DNA of 64,000 bases from Undaria pinnatifida. Lineage: Eukaryota > Sar > Phaeophyceae > Laminariales > Alariaceae. The first letter of the stretch is position 1. Every line of letters begins with the position of its first letter. Shown here in pieces: positions 29,061 through 40,030 of the stretch. Under the pieces are notes generated by a model. That model did not search any database. It saw nothing but the letters and a program-made list of their open reading frames with translations, and had not been told where the DNA came from. The translations under genes and the position numbers were made by a program. Location: positions 12,558,473-12,622,472 of the forward strand of contig JABAKD010000010.1 in NCBI GenBank assembly GCA_012845835.1, in the 5' to 3' direction.

Positions 29061-30300
29061 AAAGATTACACGAAAATCCCACAGTCCTGTGCCATAGTCA
29101 TGTATGTAGCCATACTACCGAGGCCTCCCCCGGCTCCTAGCAGGGGGGATGGCTGGACGGAGAGAAAAGAAACGAAAACACTATGCCATGCATAACTACT
29201 GGCGGCCAGCTTACCCAGATCGCCCTCGCAATTCTGAACGGGAGAGAGAGCCGGCAGGACGGTTCCGCCAACTCGGGACAGTAATCGCCGCCGTAAGTAC
29301 GCCGGGCGGCCATGACTCCCAGGAGTCACCGGTCGAGCCCGGCCTCAGACCTCTGCTATCCATATAGGGTGACTTTGACCCATCAAGCACCACAGGCAGG
29401 CTGCTAAAGGTCCAGCCTCGGCTGTAGTCTCCGCCCTAGCTTTTGAACGCGCCGCGGAAGTTCTTTCTCGCCCTGACGAAGCTTCTGCTCAAAACCGTGA
29501 CCACCGTCAACAAGTCGTGGCGGAGCGTGCTGACACGATGCCCTACGCAAAAAAATATACGGGCACAGGAGATAAAACAACTTGAAGCTGCAAAAAGGCT
29601 TGAAACCCTGCCGACCTCGTTAGGTTGTTATGGTGTTGGTACGGGGACAAATATTCCTCTGCCAGGTTTGCCCATAGAGCAGGTCCTCACTGCCACTCAA
29701 TTGTGTGCTGTGAAGAGATACGTAGAATAAAACAGACATGTTTCCAACTGTACTGCAGCGCCGGTACAATTGGTCTATATTTCCATAGGTGCCCTAGTTT
29801 AAGGTTGGGTGATCGTACAGCAAGACGGATACCAACGTCGATCGCGCGCCGTCGCTGGTTCGTCCGATCGCTTGGTCGCTCGCGCCACCACTTTCTTCGC
29901 TGTCAAACCTTTCGCTTGCTGTTTGTTGTCCTCATGAACACGACGGTTAGGATCCATTATATATGAGGGAGTTCCACGTATTGATGAGGTATTTGTGTGT
30001 AAGGTATAAGGGGACACTCAGCGGAAGGAATGCAAGATTTATTTCGTCGATTGCTTGCTTGCATACATTGCTTGCATGAATCGCCACGAGCTGTCACTCG
30101 ACGGCTGGATAATGTCAGAGAGTTCTGTGTCACCGTCTTGAGTCAGTACCACGCCTTTCCGCGCCAACTGCGTGTACACCTTTAGAGACCAATCAACACA
30201 CTAGTGGGTTAAAGCCGGTTCATATTCCAATAGTAAGCGCAGCCAAGGCCAGCCCATAGAGGTGGGAAAAAGCCAAACATGCCAGATCACGATTGTCAAA
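29061..30300. other. Stretch without a clear gene
   Basis: A segment at 29,625-29,745 resembles 27,750-27,840 (GGTACGGGGACA, CTGCCAG, GAAGAGATA) and loosely the gypsy LTR (GAGCAGGTCCTC). One open frame near 29,420-29,575 (ALAFERAAEVLSRPDEASAQ) could be a gag relic. Nothing firm. Confidence 0.35.
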
Positions 30301-30348
30301 ACATTGAAGCGAGCGTGTTAGCAGAGAGAGAGCAGAGAGGTACAAGAG

Positions 30349-31175
30349 ATGAAACAGGAGATAGAGATCCTGCGAAGGACAGTGGAGGAGCAGAAGCTGC
30401 GTGCCGAGATGGAGGCGCTGCAAGCTGAGGTATCAAGGGGGGGCCGGTGGGGGGAGGAGCGGAGAAGCAAAAGCGAGGGATTTTACATTGTCTCTTGCTG
30501 TGCCAACATCTGGGCTGGCAACCCAACCTGGCACGTCGCAACTTTCACTGTCTCGTCCGAATTTGCCTCAACTAAAACCCTCCAAATTTGATAACATGGA
30601 GGTACACTTCGGAATGTGGCGTAGCAAGTTTCAGGCATTTTTGTCGTCGGTTCGCTGTCTATACGTCCTCAAGGCAACCGACAATCCGGTCATGGTAGGT
30701 GACATGAATGTGTCACAGGAGGAATTGGAGCAGAAACACACTCAGAAGAAGAAAATGAATGCAAGATTGGTATATGGTCTGTTAATGGACTCCATGACTG
30801 GATATGACATTGCGGAGTTCCGCATGCAGCAAGCCAAGTCGCCAAGTGGCGCTTGGAGAGAGTTGGAAATTACTACATGCCGCAAACCCTAGCTGCAACT
30901 CACAGACAAAATAGAGAGATTGAGGCTATCCACATGGAAGAGGGAGGGGACCTCCTTGTGTTCCTCGGTAGAATTGACAAGGCATTGACAAGGCGGCCGA
31001 TGAATTGGCCGTGCTCTGTTGTGGGAAGAGCGTAGAATAGGTGAACGGACACATCGTAAACAACCTTTCATCACTGTACACTATACAGAGCAAATCACTT
31101 ATCTCCCGCCCTTCAATCCCTCGTTCCAAAATCGACGAGATTATTCGCCATGCATATGTAAATGATAAGCTTTAA
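30349..31175 (+). pseudogene. Ty1/copia gag
   Basis: A leading coiled-coil frame (MKQEIEILRRTVEEQKL) is followed in other frames by LKPSKFDNMEVHFGMWRSKF, MNARLVYGLLMDSMTGYD and WRELENYY-like residues, the pattern of copia gag (UBN2-type). After a frame break near 30,880 it resumes with ATHRQNREIEAI and LLVFLGRIDKAL. Several frameshifts make it inactive. It lies directly upstream of the zinc knuckle/protease frame. Confidence 0.75.
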
Positions 31176-31181
31176 CGGGAG

Positions 31182-31991
31182 ATGGTGACCAAGGCATTGG
31201 GAGTAAAAGGTGGGGTAGATCAGCATGCCTTGTACGCCGGAGCTGTTCAGCCTGCCGGCGGAGGAGGCACGGGTTCAAGTAGTCGAGGTAAAAACAAGAG
31301 AGGGGTGAGACACAAGGGTGTGCGGCAGCAGCAGCAGCTATTCCAGCAGCAGTTCAGTCCAGCAGCAGCAGCAGCAGCAGCAGAACAGCACGGTCACCCA
31401 AAGCATAATCGTTGGGACAACTCTGGCCCAAACCCATTTGGGACGGGGGGACAGGCTCCTGCAATGGGTTGGGTACCTACCGACCCACCGCCAGGGGTTA
31501 TGCCGCCGATGCCCCCGCTGCCGGTGGGAAATCCGACGGGTTGGCGTCCCCCACCGAATCCTGAACCACTAGGACATGAGGGGGTATGTTACAGATACCA
31601 CCGGCCGAGTCACTACGTAGCAGAGTGCACGATTTCTCCGGCACATATGAACGTAGGGGTCCCTTTCACAGCTCAACAGCACCCCCACCCCATGCACTAT
31701 GGTGGTGGCTGGGTACAAGAGTCACCCCCCGGCAGTGATGGGTACACTTCCGCACCTCAGCCCCTCGCGAACAACTCCCACGAACAGAAAAATGACGGCA
31801 GTTGTGCGCCTACGTCCAACCCACATATTATTGCCGCACAGTTTACACGAAAAGGCAAGCATGGCCGTAGCGGTATTTTTCGGGGGAATAGGAGAGAGCA
31901 GTGGGTAGCTGATTCGGGGACTACCTTTAATGAAACTGGTAACTCCGTTGGCATGGTAGATGGTAAACCTAGTAGGAGTATTTTGGTATAA
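31182..31991 (+). CDS. Ty1/copia gag end and protease start (relic)
   Basis: 269 codons from an ATG at 31,182. Residues 49-68 contain poly-Gln and poly-Ala runs from CAG/GCA repeats (31,325-31,382). At 136-149 CYRYHRPSHYVAEC is a zinc knuckle whose second Cys is Tyr (C136, Y139, H144, C149). At 241-247 WVADSGT carries the protease motif with D244-S245-G246. The frame ends at 31,991 and the protease continues in another frame at 32,003. In copia elements this junction links gag to protease in one polyprotein, so the stop marks decay. Confidence 0.75.
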   Translation: MVTKALGVKGGVDQHALYAGAVQPAGGGGTGSSSRGKNKRGVRHKGVRQQQQLFQQQFSPAAAAAAAEQHGHPKHNRWDNSGPNPFGTGGQAPAMGWVPTDPPPGVMPPMPPLPVGNPTGWRPPPNPEPLGHEGVCYRYHRPSHYVAECTISPAHMNVGVPFTAQQHPHPMHYGGGWVQESPPGSDGYTSAPQPLANNSHEQKNDGSCAPTSNPHIIAAQFTRKGKHGRSGIFRGNRREQWVADSGTTFNETGNSVGMVDGKPSRSILV

Positions 31992-32002
31992 AAGTAGGCG
32001 AC

Positions 32003-32880
32003 ATGAGGTCGCTGCGGGTGCATTGTTTTGGAAAAGTGCCGATGATAATGCATTGCAAGCAGGGCGATGTTCAGGTTAAGCTCCAGGACGTAGCTTATGT
32101 ACCTGGTGTGCAATTTAATCTGTTCTCGCTCCATGTCGTCATGCCGAAATGCTCCGTCTCGCTTGATGCTGAAGGAGTTCATATGTTAGATGGAGTTATG
32201 TCTTTGCGTAGGGACGCTGGGTCTCATGTAGAGGCCACTTGAGTAGTTGAGAGACCCCGATTGCTGCCGCCGTGTTGGCTCCCATAAAGATGAGGAGCAT
32301 TGGTATTAATGGCCTTTATGTTTCCCTCGCACATTCCCATGGTGATACCCCTCGAGAAACAGTGCGGCAGATGGGAATTAAAGCTTTCGGGGGGTTGGTT
32401 CCGTGTGCTGGGTGCTCCGCAGCGAAGAGGAGGAGGATGGCGGTACCGTGGACGACCGGATGCCGCTTTACCAGTCTTCTGGAGCGTCTCTTCGTGGATC
32501 TATCGGGGCAACAGCCTACGTCTGCCGGCGGTGCGCAGTACTTGATGATGATCGTCAACGACTACTCGCGGATGAGATGGCGTATTTCTTGAAACGGAAG
32601 TACGATGTCCCGACGGCCTTCGATTGTTTCTGGCCGATATCAACGCCAGGGATGCTCCGTCCATCGTCGAGTGCATTCGCTCGGACAACGACACTGAATT
32701 CACCAAGCCGGAGTTCGTGGCGTTGCTCCACGAGCGGGGATCCGCCATGAATACACGCTGGTCAATTCCCCGAAGCACGATGGTATGGTTGAGCGTCGGA
32801 TAGCCATGATGCTTGAGCTTGCTATAGCGTCTTGCTTGGAGCCCCCCCGTCTATTTGGCGACGCGAAGATGCCGTCAACG
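32003..32880 (+). pseudogene. Ty1/copia protease end and integrase
   Basis: VQVKLQDVAYVPGVQFNLFSL (32,064-32,126) is the C-terminal protease/pre-integrase signature of copia. It is followed at 32,272-32,592 by the integrase zinc region (FGGLVPCAGCSAAKRRRM) and the first catalytic block (LFVDLSG, LMMIVNDYSR). The second block (RSDNDTEF near 32,680) is in another frame, and VNSPKHDGMVERRIA near 32,762 carries the Glu. At least three frameshifts separate these pieces. Confidence 0.75.
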
Positions 32881-34245
32881 CAGCCCCTCTGGGCTGGGGC
32901 GTGTAAGTACGCCAGCGACGTGGTTAACATGACGGCAAGGGTTAGGGACAAGCCGGACATGTATTCGCCATACAGGAAGTTTTACGGGGGACCGGCGTTT
33001 GCGCGGCTTCTCCCGTTCCTGACGCCGGGCTTCCGCCATGTAACAAGGACCGTACAGCGGGAGCCCAAGGCGGAGGCTTGTTTCTACCTGAACGGAGGGA
33101 ACAACCGCTCTTCTCCGAGTGGTTGCACACTTTAGGGTCCTTCTTACATGGTGGAAACCCGGCGTCCGGGACGGGAGAAGCCGTGCAAACACCGGTCTCC
33201 CGTAAAACTTCCTGTACGGCGAATGCACATCCGGCTTGTCCCTGACCCTTGCTGTCATGTTAATCACGTTGCTGGTGTACTTACACGCCTCAGCCCAGAG
33301 GGGCTGCGTTGGCGGCGTCCGCCGTTTGCGCTGCTTCTTCCGTTCTTGACGCCGGGCTGCCACCATGTAAGAAGGATCCTAAAGTATGAGCCCAAGGCAA
33401 CGGCTTGCTTCTGCCTGAACGGAGGGAACAACCACTCTTCTTCCGAGTGATTGTTCCCTCCGTTCAGGTAGAAACAAGCCTCCGCCTTGGGTTCACACTT
33501 TACAGTCCTTCTTACATGGTGGAAACCCGGCGTCAGGAACGGGAGAAGCCGAGCAAACGCCGGTCCCCCGTAAAGCTTCCTGCATGGCGAATACATGTCC
33601 GGCTTGTCCCTGACCCTTGCCGTCATGTTAATCACGTCGCTGGCGTACTTACACGCCTCAGCCCAGAGGGGCTGCGTTGGCGGCATCCGCCGTTTGCGCG
33701 GCTTCTCCCGTTCCTGAAGCCGGGCCTCCACCATGTAACAAGGACCGTAACGTGTGAGTCCAAGGCGGAGGCTTGTTTCTGCCTAAACGAAGGGAACAAC
33801 CACTCTTAGGACCGTAGAGTGTGAGCACGAGGTGGAGGCTTGTTTCTACCTTAACGGAGGGAACAATCACTCGAAAGAAGAGTGGTTGTTCCCTCCGTTC
33901 AGATAGAAACAAGCCTCCGCCTTGGGCTCACATTGTACGGTCCTTCTTACATGGTGGAAACCCGGCATCAGGAACGGCAGAAGCCGCGCAAACGCCGGTC
34001 TCCCGTAAAACTTCCTGAATGGAGAATACATGCCCGGCTTGTTCCCGACCCTCGCCGTCATATTAATCACGTCGCTGGCGTACTTACACGCCTCAGCCCA
34101 GAGGGGCTGCGTTGGGGGCGTCCGCCGTTTGCGCTGCTTCTCCCGTTCCCGAAGCCGGGCTTCCACCATGTTAGAAGGATCCTAAAGTGTGAGCCCAAGG
34201 CGGAGGCTTGTTTCTACCTGAACGGAGGGAACAACCACTCGGCAG
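32880..34245. repeat. Fold-back array of alternating inverted copies of copia integrase sequence
   Basis: A segment of about 230 bp (integrase KFYGGPAFARLLPF region) and a tail of about 125 bp alternate in orientation: forward 32,880-33,112, reverse 33,116-33,320, forward 33,316-33,447, reverse 33,450-33,690, forward 33,685-33,800, a short second forward 33,803-33,872, reverse 33,882-34,130, forward 34,125-34,245. Turning points fall at GGCGGCGTCCGCCGTTTGCG and at GGAGGGAACAACCACTC. Copies differ by several percent, so the array was not made in one event. Each pair can form a hairpin of over 200 bp. Confidence 0.9.
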
Positions 34246-35110
34246 ATTGTTGCAAGATTCTGCTGATGTCTGAACGGACGTCATACTCCCGCGACGTTAC
34301 TTGGGAGCACCCGAAGAAACCGTTTGTGGGGGTACTGCCTCCGGAGGACAAAGGCTCCCCGCCGCCACCTTCACCGCCGCCGTACCCGGGGACGCCGGAG
34401 CCTCTGGGAGACCCCAGAGTCTGGTCTGGACCGCCGCCACCGTCTTCGATGTTGCCGCCGCAACCGCCGTCACCACCGTCGCTGCCACCGCCGCAGTCAC
34501 CGTCGCCGTCACAGCCGCCGTCATCGTCATCGCCGCTGCCACCGCCATCGTCTTCGCCGTTACCACCGCAACAGCCACTGCAGCCACAGCTTTCAAGGCG
34601 TGCTGCCCGGGAGCTGGGTAGATACAACCCGGGCCCGTAGGATGACGGTGTGCAGCGGGGCAGGACCAGGGGGGAGACAGTGCGACACAGAGAGGCTGCG
34701 ACATACCCGGATGGTGACGATGTGCAGCTAGGCAGGACTAGGGGGGAGACTGAGCGGCACCGAGAGGCTGCGGGGCACGGGTTTCTGTCGTTTATGGCAG
34801 CGAGAGAGAGCATAGGTCAAGTGATTTTTCACCAAGCCCCGCCGCACGATAATCACCCTCTTCCCACACGCCCGGTGAGCGAGCTGTCAACGCCGAACTC
34901 GTATGCTGAAGCGTGTGCGGACGGGTATTCGGCTGTTTGGAGGCAGGCGATGGACAAGGAGTACCGTGGACTGGCGAGCGCGGGGACGTTTGGGGAGATG
35001 TAGCAATCAGACAGGACCTGAATGTCATCTCGGCGAAATGTGTGTTCGCCTGGAAGCCCAACGAGCATGGCTATGTGGTTCGAGCGCGCCTGGTCCCTAA
35101 TAGAGCGTAA
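34246..35110 (+). pseudogene. Ty1/copia integrase-RT linker and RT start
   Basis: SRDVTWEHPKKPF (near 34,290) is the conserved block before the linker. A Pro/Ser-rich linker (34,350-34,600) follows. Then YAEACADGYSAVWRQAM and EYRGLASAGTF (34,905-35,000) and, in another frame, KCVFAWKPNEHGYVVRARLV give the first blocks of copia reverse transcriptase. The element ends there, with a 47-bp duplication at 35,090-35,180, before the catalytic YxDD. Confidence 0.75.
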
Positions 35111-35464
35111 AACCCTTGCTGATGGTCGCACGTGCCTGGTCCCTAATAGGGCGTAAAACCCTTGCTGATGGTGCGTCGATCCTTTCTCTTTTATTTGCTC
35201 TCGCTTCGGGCAGCGTCTCCTTTTACGCCCATGTTCCGACACCCAACCAGTAGTGCAGAGCTTTCCACCAGTGCCCGCCATTGCTCTCTCCCTCTCCTCC
35301 TTCCAGTATGTGATAGCAATTTCCTCAATTTCTCCCCCGGCCTCCGCCAGCCCATCAATTCCTTCTCTCTTCTTGTACAAAATAAATGAGGCACAGATTC
35401 AAGCATAGGCCTGGCTTAACTGCGGGCTTACAATTGCAGCGGTAACAGATATCAAAACACAATT

Positions 35465-35655
35465 CAACCACAAATTACTCGATTGTAGTAGCAATAGTTA
35501 GTAGTAGTAGAGTTGGTGCTGGTGGTAGCCGTAGTGATGGTTGTAGTGGTAGTTGTAGTTGTACAGCGGTAGTTGCAGTTGTAGTTGTAGTAGTAATGGT
35601 AATAACAGTGGTGGTGGTAGTGGTGGCAGTGGTGGCAGTGGTAGTACCTGCGTTA
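35465..35655 (+). repeat. GTAGTA/GTTGTAGT-type microsatellite
   Basis: Imperfect GTA, GTT and GGT triplets over about 190 bp. The Ser/Gly-rich frame that overlaps it is a composition effect. Confidence 0.7.
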
Positions 35656-35989
35656 TGAGCACTAATCTTGCGCTCGCCCGTCGCGCTCGTCCTCGGCAAG
35701 TTTTAAAGCGGGAACCATACCAATCTAGTCTACGGAGAGAATTCCAGGTATTTTATCCCGGGGCGCTGTTAACCCCGTCAACGATGAGGGGACCGCCTGC
35801 GACCCGATATCTTAGAGCACCAAGTTATTTCATGCCTGAATTGTAACGTGTTCATCCGCGCATGCTCGTTACGATATCTGCTATAGGACGTGGGACTCTG
35901 TTCTTCACAGGTCCCTTTTAGCACACCGCAGTTATATCGGTAGTAAATACTACCTGGTACGCATTACGCATCACTCACGAGAAACGTTT

Positions 35990-36310
35990 GTGATTTCACG
36001 CGCAGGTTGGGATCCTGCCGACGACGCCAATCGTGAGAAGTCGTGGTGCCGGGAAGGTGTGAGGGAAGGGATGCAGAGGTATCAGCTTCGCTTGGAGACA
36101 GCACCGGTTGTTCTTGGTAGATTTCTTATTGCTGGCGTTGAGCTATGCTCGTGATTTCACCCGCAGGTTCGGGTCCTGCCGGCGACACCATTTGTGATAA
36201 GTCGTGGTGCCGGAAAGGTGTGAGGGAAGGGACGCAGGGGTATCAGCTTCGCTTGCAGACAGCACCGGTTCTTCTTGGTAGATTTCTTATTACTAGCGTT
36301 GAGCTATGAG
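35990..36310 (-). repeat. 161-bp tandem duplication joining LTR-like end and tRNA-Ser 3' half
   Basis: Two units start at 35,990 and 36,151, about 90% alike. Read on the plus strand each begins with GTGATTTCAC, then GCAGGTTCGGGTCCTGC (a T-arm with intact stem), then CGGCGACACCA (acceptor end plus CCA). This is the variable arm, T-arm and 3' end of a tRNA-Ser. On the minus strand the CCA complement (TGG) follows an LTR-like end (CTTATCACA) after two bases, so the tRNA part looks like an extended primer-binding site of about 40 nt. Confidence 0.75.
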
Positions 36311-39300
36311 AAGCTCGAGGAGACAGGAAAGGAGGAGCGAGACCATGGGGGGAATGAGACTCATAGAGTTCGCTTCCCCCCAGCATTGCTGCGGTGCTCT
36401 GTTCTGGACCTTTTTCGGTTTTATGCACTACGCACGCCGTAGGTGCTTATTGAGGCGTGTTGTCCACCTTGTTTCCGTCATATCGCCCTGCGCAAGTCCC
36501 CTCTTCCCGGTTGGACATCCATGTACTTTTGCGTATGTTTTCCCCGATTTTTCACCGCTTAGCTTCCAATAGGAATGGCTCTATCGTAGGCCACATTTTC
36601 AGAGTTTCACGACATCAACTTTTTTATAGTATTTTCGGGTCCGTCGTTTATTCACGACCCCGCCTCTCTAGGCATTTTTATATTGTAAACCCCCGAAACC
36701 ATGGTAGTTTCGCTTGGTCCCCATTTGCCTGAACTTCGCTTGCACGCTGTGTATGCACCCCGCTAGCATGTCGCACGTCATCCCCCATCCCCCTGTCCGG
36801 CTTATGGTATCAGCCCGCGACATCGTGACAGTTTCGTCTGATTCCTTCTCAGCCGAGATATCGTCCGCACCATATGTGTGCTCTTTCGCGGAATTTCCGA
36901 ATCTTCCGTTCTGTTAAGACCCCGTTTTCGCCGTTTTCACGATTTAAGTTGGAAAAAAAAACATCGTGTTAGTTTTGGTTCTTCTGTCTTGGTTTTTCTT
37001 CCCCCTGCACTGTGTGCCGGATGGGAACGTTTACCCCCTCCCCTCTGCAATGTGCGTGCGCATGTTCAGAACTGCCTCCCGCCTCTGGCGTGCGTGCATT
37101 TTCGGAACCTACACCTTCCACTTTTGCGTCCATTCAACGCGATTATTGTTTGTTTTGCTGTTATTTCTCGACACGCTTGTTCCTCACCGGTAGTGGTTAT
37201 AGCTGTGCGCGGCTATCAACAGTGTAGCCTTCTCTCCTTCTTTCTGGGAGAATTTGTTCGCGAACGCTTAGTGCGCGTATTAGATTTGGAGCGTACTTTC
37301 TTAGTACAATTCTACCTGGTAGGTACCAGTATAGTCAGTGTTATCGCCTCGTGGCTCCCTAAAGTACCCCCTTAAAGTCTGACTATCGTTGAGGCTCCAA
37401 AAACGTTTTAACGTAGTAGTATGCCCTCTGTCTTTCTTCATCGCATTTAAAGTGTGGCATTTGTTCGTTTTTCGGTGATTTTCACGGTCGCCTTAATCTT
37501 CAACTTGTGCCCAAGTTGTTCTACTTTTCTACAGTACGACGAGTGTTCGTCTTTGTGGTTTTGCTTCCGTCTTCTACCGCCGATGTAGCCTGCCCACGTT
37601 TCGTGCATACCGACGAACCATGGCGTTTCCGAACCAAGTCGAGGTTTTCCATAGTCTCGTTTCCACCTCGCCCTATGCGCTTGGTGATGACATGGATGAT
37701 TTTCGCGTTATTTCTCTTCGTTTTCGCGAGGCATGAACTCCTTCGTGGTTGTTCTCGGACTTCTCTTGCCCCTTGGCATACTTCCCTTTTGTTATTGGAC
37801 CTTTCTTGGCGTACTTCTTCCCACGACCAACTTCGCTGCACTTTAGCCCCAGCCACTTAGTATTACGGCATTTCAGCTATAGGCACCGTCTAAGGTCCCA
37901 CATAGTCGACCACTGGTTTCATGTTGAGAGCTCCTCTTAGGTCCCACATTAGCGGTCCCGTGCCGCCTCTCCAGTCGATTTATCGGTTTTCTTTGGCCTC
38001 TACCTCCTCGTTGGGTCGTACCTGCCTCCAAGAGCTCCTTGCTATCGGGCTCCGTTCTAGCTTTGTAGCCAGCGGATCTATTCCTCTGGACCATTTTTTC
38101 TTACCTTTTTCTCGGCACCCCTGCCCTACGGTCCAACGACACTGACTCCCGTCCTGGCTTTGCAGCCAACAGCTCTTGTTTATCTCGACCACTTTTTCTT
38201 GTCGATTTTCGGCATACCTGCCCATAGGGTTCAACGACACCGGCCTTAATCGTGGCTTTACAGCCCGTCCTAACTGTGTAGTTCACTGGCCGTCCCCTCT
38301 TGGCCCCCGCTTTCCTCTTGCCTTGATGGCGTACCTATTGCATGGGCCCCACGCTTTGACCCCAGTTTGGCTTCGCAGCCCATATAGGTCGTTTCCTGTC
38401 GACCCCCTTTCATGTTATGTTTTCGGCGAAATCGCTTTAGGAGGAATGCTTTCGCTACGTACCTAGTGTTGTTCCTTTGCTTAAAGCTAGCCTTGCAAGG
38501 TCTCTTGCCATGGACCCTCCTTTTTTTTCAGGCTGCAGTACGTCGCTATGGCACGATTGCTTACTTTCTGTTTCCCCCTACTTTCTCTCGGTTCACCTTT
38601 TTAGGATTGCTCCACGTTAGCGACCCCGTGTTTCCGACGAATAGAACCTAGCTGCGGCTTTCTTTAAATTGCCTTCTCTGTTCCCTACATTCTCTCTGGA
38701 GCTAGACGCTTCCCGCGCTGTTTCGAGTATCTTCTTGTTGACCCCAGTTTTGGCTTGCTTTGTTATGGTTGAATAGCCTCGTTACGTTTGCTGGCATTGT
38801 TCCCGTTATTAGTTAGCCTCTCACGGTGTCATGGTGTCGACTCTCTTTCCGGCTTCCGATAGTACCTTCCCTCTTTTTGTGTCTACGTTTCAGTTTCGTC
38901 CTTGTTTACGTACGTATTGCTTTGGCTAGGTGACCTCACCACTTATTTCGTTCTGTTTTCCTGGTACTGTACACAGATAGCTTCCAAGAGTAGTCCGCTG
39001 TTGCCCCCCGGTTCAGCTTTCCGGCGTATCACACACACGCCTCCAGTACCACCATTTTGGTGTTGTCTGTGCCACTGTTTAAGAGCTGTCTTTCTCTGCG
39101 TTCACACGTTTCGTTTCGGTAGCCTCGGTTTCCCGTTCTACAGTTCGACCAAGGGCCTTGTGCTAGCCTCCTAGGTCCCATGTGCTTCCGTTACACCTCA
39201 GTGTACTGGTTCTTCATAGTTTTGCCTCTCGACCAATGACCCCACGTCAGCCTTCCAGGTCCAACCTTGCGGACCCTGACATTACTTTAGGCAGTGTTAT

Positions 39301-40030
39301 TTGTTTTATCTCGTTTCAGGCTCTTTCTCTTCTGCCTTTCGACCAATGGCCCGACGCTTGCGTACTTCTTCGCGTCCTGGTTGTTTCTCTTTCACCGTCC
39401 AACCGATGGCCCCACGTCACCTTTCCATGTCCAATGTAGCGGACTCTGACGTTCTTTTAGACTGTGTTCTTTGATTTCTCTCTGAACTTTCGGCAAATGG
39501 CCCTACCGCCCCCCCGTTGGCACTACGCTTCAGGCCGTAAATTTGCCTGGCCTTTACATCGTGACACGTATTCCTTTCTTCCTTTCTGACATTTTTTCTG
39601 CGTTTATACCATACTCTTGGCTCCCTTCGCATCCTTGCGCTCATTGGCCGCGTCCTTCGTGTTTTCGTTTAGATTCTGCCACAAGAGTGTTCTCGGTATA
39701 TAACGTTCTTCCTCTGGACAAGATAGATAGATGTAAGCGCCTTCAGCACCCTCAGGAATATATTAATAGAACGTCTAGGAGAACGTTCCTTGTGCGTTCC
39801 ATAGAAAAAGGTCCTGAAGAGAGCACAGCAGCAATGCCGGTGGAAAGCGAACTCTGTGAGCCTCGCCCCCCTCATGGCCTCATTCCTCCTTCCATGTCTC
39901 CTCGAGCTTCTCATAGCTCAACGCCAGTAATGAGAAATTTACCAAGAAGAACCGGTGCTGTCTCCAAGCGAAGCTGATACCCATGCGTCCCTTCCCTCAC
40001 ACCTTCCCGGCACCGACATATCACAGTTTG
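36188..40030. mobile_element. Non-coding block of 3.8 kb with inverted LTR-like ends
   Basis: About 245 bp at 36,188-36,435 recur inverted at 39,783-40,028 (blocks GGTGTGAGGGAAGGG, TCAGCTTCGCTTG, AGCTATGAGAAGCTCGAGGAG, AAAAGGTCC). Each outer end is followed by a TGGTG, the start of a primer site. The interior, 36,436-39,782, is pyrimidine-rich on the plus strand and made of degenerate repeats: GGCTTTGCAGCC-like words at 38,059, 38,156, 38,253, 38,369, and a block with CCAATGGCCCCACGTCA near 39,235 and 39,403. No domain is found. It could be a non-autonomous transposon with long inverted ends, or two 5' LTRs facing outward. Confidence 0.55.

Noticed and set aside
33420-33480. Stowaway-like terminal sequence (TCCCTCCGTTC)
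   Set aside because: The match to the plant MITE end is short, there is no TA target duplication, and the word lies at the turning points of the fold-back array.
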